Shown here: in pieces, positions 8,042 through 11,476 of the stretch
How positions within the stretch are numbered: position 1 is the stretch's first letter
Layout of the letters: each line of letters starts with the position of its first letter
DNA from: an uncultured Candidatus Peregrinibacteria bacterium
Lineage (GTDB): Bacteria > Patescibacteriota > Gracilibacteria > CAIRYL01
Reading direction: 5' to 3'
DNA length: 11,476 bases
NCBI GenBank assembly: GCA_903882825.1
Contig: CAIRYL010000013.1
Coordinates: 1 to 11,476, forward strand
Translations under genes and position numbers: made by a program
The notes under the pieces: model-generated
Databases searched by the model: none
The model's input: only the letters and a program-made list of their open reading frames with translations
What the model was told of the DNA's origin: nothing

Positions 8042-8896
8042 ATGCTCACGACGTTTAAAAGGATATTTCTTTCCATCCTGTTATTTTTTCTATTCGTGCA
8101 GGGTTTTGCATTCGCACACCAGCCACGAATAGTTGACGGTCACCAAACTGTTGTTGTAGAGCCTGAAATATCAAAAGCATATTACGGACAATTAACGGGT
8201 ATACCAGATGTGTATACCATACTCGCAAGCACTCCTTTCGATTTGTACGTCAATATTTTAACTCCCGACATTGTCGGGCAAAAAACAGATGTCTCCGTGA
8301 CGATTACAAAAGACGGAAAACCGCTCGCCGTGTTGGATGGTATGCAGTTTACTTGGGAAAAAATGTTTGAGCCATTTGGGTACGACATGTACTGGAAGGG
8401 ACCAGAGTATAAAACAAATGGAGAAGTAGGGATCTACCTCATTACGGTTACCAGCACTCATAATGACAGTAAATATTCTCTTGCCATTGGAGAGGCGGAG
8501 AATTTCAATTTTCAGGAAATAATGAATGCGCTCACCCTGGTTCCACAGCTCAAGAGTAACTTTTTTAACGAGTCGCCAATAAATTTTATACTTTCGCCCT
8601 TTGGATGGGGAATAATTCTCATACTCTACATACTTGCAGGCATTGTGGGATTTATTTTTCGTTTTGTGTTTTACAGGTTTGCAAAAAACTCAGAACAGAG
8701 AACTGGTAAGAACATCGGGACATGGGATCGCGTCATTCGACTTCTCATTGGTGCGGGTCTCCTTCTTTTGGCAATCTCCACCACTTGGAACCTGATTCTT
8801 ATTTTCTTCTCAGGGTTGGTTTTATTTGAGGGTATTTTCTCTTGGTGTGGAGTTTACGCATTATTGGGGAGAAATACTGGTCGTCTTGAGGAATAG
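8042..8896 (+). CDS. Exported-domain protein with C-terminal DUF2892 membrane domain
   Basis: The 284-residue product has a signal peptide (1-25, cleavage after AFA) and then an exported, strand-rich domain of about 130 residues (26-155) that I do not recognise. A short helical stretch follows, then a membrane helix (about 186-213). The C-terminal DUF2892/YgaP-like domain (PF11127) spans about 222-280: it opens with KNIGTWDRVIRLLIGAGL, has two membrane helices, and ends with the typical Cys-x-x-Tyr-x-Leu-Leu-Gly-x-x-Thr (CGVYALLGRNT, C269). The DUF2892 call is firm from these motifs, but its biochemical role is unsettled. If the signal peptide is cut as predicted, the mature protein begins with histidine, and another histidine sits eight residues on (H26, H34). 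Upstream is a 115-base gap after the LRR gene with its own candidate promoter, so it is probably a separate unit. No Shine-Dalgarno. Confidence 0.78.
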   Translation: MLTTFKRIFLSILLFFLFVQGFAFAHQPRIVDGHQTVVVEPEISKAYYGQLTGIPDVYTILASTPFDLYVNILTPDIVGQKTDVSVTITKDGKPLAVLDGMQFTWEKMFEPFGYDMYWKGPEYKTNGEVGIYLITVTSTHNDSKYSLAIGEAENFNFQEIMNALTLVPQLKSNFFNESPINFILSPFGWGIILILYILAGIVGFIFRFVFYRFAKNSEQRTGKNIGTWDRVIRLLIGAGLLLLAISTTWNLILIFFSGLVLFEGIFSWCGVYALLGRNTGRLEE

Positions 8897-8920
8897 AAAA
8901 TCTAGTAATGGCGATATATT

Positions 8921-8929
8921 CTGATAAAA
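8921..8929 (+). promoter_or_regulatory. Candidate extended -10 promoter of DUF4349-like gene
   Basis: TGATAAAAT combines a TGN extension with TAAAAT (5/6 to the -10 consensus). It resembles the TGATACAAT before sppA. The -35 position (CTAGTA at 8901-8906) is poor. Predicted start is near 8936, about 50 bases before the ATG. The -10 lies inside an inverted repeat, ATAAAAT-T-ATTTTAT (8923-8937). Confidence 0.35.
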
Positions 8930-8987
8930 TTATTTTATGGAGCTCAACCAGTGACGCCTTTTTTATTTCCCCTTTTACCCCTTCTGT

Positions 8988-10040
8988 ATGGAATTTTTTA
9001 AAAACTTTGATTGGTCCGCAAAATCCATTGTAAAAGTAGTCGGTATATTTTTCCTTGGTATTATTTTTCTCTCATTGGCAATGGTGTTTTTGGATTTTGC
9101 CATGAGGACTATTGTTAATAATGGAGAATCAAAAATATCTTCTCCCATTCCTGGAAATCAAGAAATAAATGATTCTTTTTTGGCAAAATCATCTTATTCT
9201 TCAGGTTCACTTATGGAGAGAGACGGTGTGATTTCGACTCCTTTGCAAAATTTTAATGGAATGGACGCAAATGCGGAAGATTTTGAAGCACGGAGTTTTA
9301 ACGCTGAGTATCGCACTTCAAAAAAAGAGGAACTTTGTGGGAGCATTGCCCAGTTTAAAGCAGATAAAGAAACCATTTTCTTGACGGCGTATGACAATAA
9401 CACTTCGTGTAATTATTCATTTCGGGTACTCAGAACGAAAGAAGGAGAAGTTTTAAAAAAACTACAAGACCTTCATCCTGAAAATATTTCCGAATCCACC
9501 GAGACGATACAACGCCAAGTAACACAGGTAGAAAGCCAAATTGAAATTCTTCAAAAAAAACTAGCATCTATTACTGCAACATTGGAAGATGCACAAAAGC
9601 GATATGACGAATTAGTAATTTTGGCTACTAAAAAAGAAGAAGTGAGCTCTCTTACACAATTGATTGATACGAAAATAAACACCATTGACCGGCTTTCTCA
9701 ACAAAAACAGAGTATTTCTGAACAAATTTCCAATGCCGAACGCCAACAAAAAGATCTTTCAGAACGAATGAAATACAGCGAATTTTCGATATCAGTGGTG
9801 GAAGATATTTTAATTGACTGGAAAAATATTCAGGGAAAATGGCGAAGTCAGATAAAAGATTTGGCATACACATTTGATGATGTAGTGCAGTCGGTATCAG
9901 TAGATTTAATCACCTTTATTCTTCGCGTTTTTCAAGCTATTTTCTACTTTGCAATTTCTCTTATTCTCCTTCGTTTAGTGTGGGGCATGAGCAAGAAAAT
10001 TTGGATGTGGGGAAAAGACGAGGCAGAACACAAGATTTAA
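8988..10040 (+). CDS. DUF4349-like membrane protein with coiled coil
   Basis: The 350-residue product has an N-terminal membrane helix (about 14-38), a linker, a small globular part with two cysteines (C117 and C141, in ELCGSI and TSCNYSF) and a long coiled coil (about 165-262). Then comes the stretch ISNAERQQKDLSERMKYSEF (248-267) and a second membrane helix (about 306-333) before a short charged tail. This order (small alpha/beta unit, coiled coil ending in a segment like the 'drvaySTitV' of the family, C-terminal membrane helix) fits DUF4349 (PF14257), membrane proteins of unknown function. The call rests on layout and a short motif, so it is moderate. The central part should lie outside the membrane, where the two cysteines could form a disulfide. 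No Shine-Dalgarno; the leader is pyrimidine-rich. Confidence 0.6.
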   Translation: MEFFKNFDWSAKSIVKVVGIFFLGIIFLSLAMVFLDFAMRTIVNNGESKISSPIPGNQEINDSFLAKSSYSSGSLMERDGVISTPLQNFNGMDANAEDFEARSFNAEYRTSKKEELCGSIAQFKADKETIFLTAYDNNTSCNYSFRVLRTKEGEVLKKLQDLHPENISESTETIQRQVTQVESQIEILQKKLASITATLEDAQKRYDELVILATKKEEVSSLTQLIDTKINTIDRLSQQKQSISEQISNAERQQKDLSERMKYSEFSISVVEDILIDWKNIQGKWRSQIKDLAYTFDDVVQSVSVDLITFILRVFQAIFYFAISLILLRLVWGMSKKIWMWGKDEAEHKI

Positions 10041-10060
10041 AATTAAAGATTGTGGAATTT

Positions 10061-10088
10061 GTAGGGAGCAAATTTTTTTGTTCCCTAC
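10061..10088. repeat. 28-bp palindromic element C (variable core)
   Basis: Arms 10061-10072 and 10077-10088 pair over 12 bp, with one G:T wobble (10068/10081), around a TTTT loop. It has the same total length (28) and the same six outer bases at each end (GTAGGG ... CCCTAC) as the perfect palindrome at 10594-10621, but a different core. No T-run follows on either strand, so it does not look like an ordinary intrinsic terminator. It lies between the DUF4349-like gene and the epimerase start. Confidence 0.75.
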
Positions 10089-10122
10089 CCGTAGCCTCAA
10101 ATTTTCCATTTTATCAATTTTT

Positions 10123-11475
10123 ATGCTTTCCCCAGCCCTCACCATTTCCCAAACTCTTTGGAATCGCCTCTCGGCTTCCCCCAAGAAATATATCCATCTC
10201 GTGATGATCGCCACGAAGCCGGATATTATAAAACAAGCACCCCTGTATAATGCTCTTCAAAAAAGAGGGGAAGAAGTGTTGCTTGTACATACAGGACAAC
10301 ATTACGATTTTAACCTTTCGGGTGGAATGCTGGAAGAATTTGGGCTCATAGTAGATATAAACTTGAATATTTCTGGCGCATATTACGAAAAGGTGGCGCA
10401 AATTATTGACCGACTCGGCGGAGTGTTGATGTACATAAAAGAACTCGGGAAAATTCCGCTTCCGTATATTCATGGAGATACAATGACGGCAATGGCAGTG
10501 GGCAATGTGGCGTACAGTTGCAATGTTGGCTGTGTCCATAATGAAGCGGGAATTCGGACACTTACGCCGAAAAAAGAATTTTTTCAAAAATTGGTAGGGG
10601 CGTATTGCAATACGCCCCTACAGAATTCTGCCTCTCTTCAATGGTGGTTTGACATCCATAAAAACCCAGAAAATTTTGAGAAAGGCTCTATGGAGCCCAC
10701 GCCAGAGCAGTTTAATACGCGGTGTGCAGAGCCTGCTTCTGGTATTTTTTTGGCGCCAGTGGAATTAGATAAACAGTTTTTACGGGAAGAAGGGTTTCCT
10801 GAAGATCGTATTTTTGTGGTGGGGAATTCCGTGGCAGATGCCGTAGGAGCGTATTGCAATACGTCCATAAAAAAATCTGATATTTTCCAAAAATACCCAC
10901 TCCTCACAGACGGCGTTCTCCGGTTTTGTATCCACCGCCGTGAAAATTGTGAAAATGAAAAACGCTTTCGTGCTCTTTTTGGTGCTTTGAAAAAATGTAT
11001 AGAGACGGGATACCCAGTACTCCTTATTTCTCTTCATGCTACCGAATCTGCCATTGACCGTTTTGGACTCCGGGAAGAAATGAACACTTTAAAAGAACAA
11101 AAAAATTTTATTTACTCTGAAGTTTGGCCATATTACAGTGATGTGATTGCAGCGATGAAAGTGGCAAAAGCCGTTATTACCGATTCTGGTTCTATGCAAG
11201 AAGAATGCAATATTTTGGGCGTTCCATGTATTACGTTGCGCTTTGGAAGTGATAGAGGTGAAAGTTTTTTTGCAAAAGGAAATGTCCTTGCTCCTCCTAT
11301 AAGTGCCGATTTCGTGTTCGCCATTATACAAAAAGTAATACAAGAGGGGCTTTTGAAAAATGCACAAAAAATTTATGGAGAAAATGTTTCTGAAAAATGT
11401 GTAGACCGTGTATTAGAGGTTTTAAGTATTGGAAAATCGGTTTTAAGAACGGAAGAAGAACGGATTTTTGCGTGA
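10123..11475 (+). CDS. wecB: UDP-N-acetylglucosamine 2-epimerase (WecB-like)
   Basis: Interconverts UDP-GlcNAc and UDP-ManNAc in the cytoplasm, supplying amino sugars for surface glycans. From the ATG at 10123 the product is 450 aa. The open frame reaches back to a TTG at 10078, which lies inside palindromic element C and is an unlikely start; even from 10123 the first strand (YIHLVMIATKPDIIKQAP) is preceded by about 20 extra residues. PF02350 motifs are present: HTGQHYD, HGDTMTAM (H117-T120), VHNEAGIRT (H139, E141, R145), HRREN (H271), TDSGSMQEE (S355-E361) and FGSDRGES. The substrate assignment follows the family. Two palindromic repeats are embedded in frame, giving VGAYCNTPL (158-166) and VGAYCNTSI (241-249), both between conserved motifs, so the enzyme may still be active. 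It ends in TGA at the window edge. Confidence 0.88.
   Translation: MLSPALTISQTLWNRLSASPKKYIHLVMIATKPDIIKQAPLYNALQKRGEEVLLVHTGQHYDFNLSGGMLEEFGLIVDINLNISGAYYEKVAQIIDRLGGVLMYIKELGKIPLPYIHGDTMTAMAVGNVAYSCNVGCVHNEAGIRTLTPKKEFFQKLVGAYCNTPLQNSASLQWWFDIHKNPENFEKGSMEPTPEQFNTRCAEPASGIFLAPVELDKQFLREEGFPEDRIFVVGNSVADAVGAYCNTSIKKSDIFQKYPLLTDGVLRFCIHRRENCENEKRFRALFGALKKCIETGYPVLLISLHATESAIDRFGLREEMNTLKEQKNFIYSEVWPYYSDVIAAMKVAKAVITDSGSMQEECNILGVPCITLRFGSDRGESFFAKGNVLAPPISADFVFAIIQKVIQEGLLKNAQKIYGENVSEKCVDRVLEVLSIGKSVLRTEEERIFA
10594..10621. repeat. Perfect 28-bp palindromic element A inside the epimerase gene
   Basis: The half-site GTAGGGGCGTATTG is followed directly by its exact reverse complement, 14+14 bp with no mismatch and no loop base. 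In the gene's frame it reads V-G-A-Y-C-N-T-P-L plus the first base of the next codon. One of the three frames through it is closed by TAG at its second base; the frame used is open. It lies between the GIRT motif and the WWFDIHKNPENFEKGS segment of the epimerase. Confidence 0.97.
10843..10870. repeat. Decayed palindromic element B inside the epimerase gene
   Basis: 24 of 28 bases match element A; the differences are at element positions 6, 22, 25 and 28. The central 15 bases (GCGTATTGCAATACG) are identical to A. It is read in the same frame and encodes V-G-A-Y-C-N-T-S-I. It lies just after VVGNSVADA, before KKSDIFQKYP. The broken symmetry suggests an older insertion than A, or selection on the coding sequence. 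Confidence 0.92.
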
Positions 11476-11476
11476 A

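Noticed and set aside
8264..8278. CCCGACA-T-TGTCGGG near-perfect 15-bp palindrome inside the DUF2892 gene
   Set aside because: Its ends and length differ from the 28-bp family, it lies in ordinary coding sequence, no second copy is seen, and no T-run follows, so chance is adequate.
8427..8438. GTAGGGAT-CTAC, resembling one end of the palindromic elements
   Set aside because: Only a 4-bp stem; the opposite GGGC/CCCTAC arm is absent and the length is wrong.
10114..10587. 157-codon open frame on the - strand in the epimerase gene
   Set aside because: It is antisense to conserved epimerase motifs and matches no family I recognise.

Overview
The window is an AT-rich bacterial stretch with tightly packed genes. 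It holds seven complete protein genes, all on the + strand, and one tRNA gene on the - strand. No stretch of more than 300 bases lacks a gene. TGA works as a stop for at least two genes (LRR protein and epimerase), which argues against the UGA=Gly code of Gracilibacteria/SR1. The AT bias, the T-rich leaders without Shine-Dalgarno sites, and an epimerase of the type I associate with Candidate Phyla Radiation genomes suggest a Patescibacteria member using the standard code, perhaps Peregrinibacteria. That placement is inference, not a phylogenetic result.

Layout. 1-129: AT-rich leader with only weak AT hairpins. 130-3303: mfd, the transcription-repair coupling factor, with a short N-terminal region. 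3357-3377: a possible terminator between convergent mfd and the tRNA. 3394-3468 (-): tRNA-Gln(TTG) with an encoded CCA end. 3542-4885: polytopic O-antigen ligase/polymerase-like protein. 4958-6019: membrane-anchored signal peptide peptidase SppA with its own extended -10 promoter. 6034-7926: secreted leucine-rich-repeat protein, probably cotranscribed with sppA, built of repeated cap-plus-LRR modules. 8042-8896: secreted/membrane protein with an unknown exported domain joined to a DUF2892 (YgaP-like) membrane domain. 8988-10040: DUF4349-like membrane coiled-coil protein. 10123-11475: UDP-GlcNAc 2-epimerase (WecB-like).

Apart from mfd and the tRNA, the theme is the cell envelope: sugar-nucleotide supply (epimerase), glycan polymerisation or ligation, membrane proteolysis, and exported or membrane proteins of unknown role. 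Nothing shows that they form one pathway.

The most striking signal is a family of 28-bp palindromic elements within 810 bases at the right end. One is a perfect 28-bp palindrome (10594-10621) inside the epimerase gene. A second, decayed copy (10843-10870; 24/28 identical) lies in the same gene and the same reading frame, so the short peptide VGAYCNT appears twice in the protein. A third element of the same length and the same six terminal bases at each end, but a different core, lies just upstream (10061-10088). This looks like a REP-like or Rickettsia-palindromic-element-like repeat that has inserted in frame into a housekeeping gene without breaking it.
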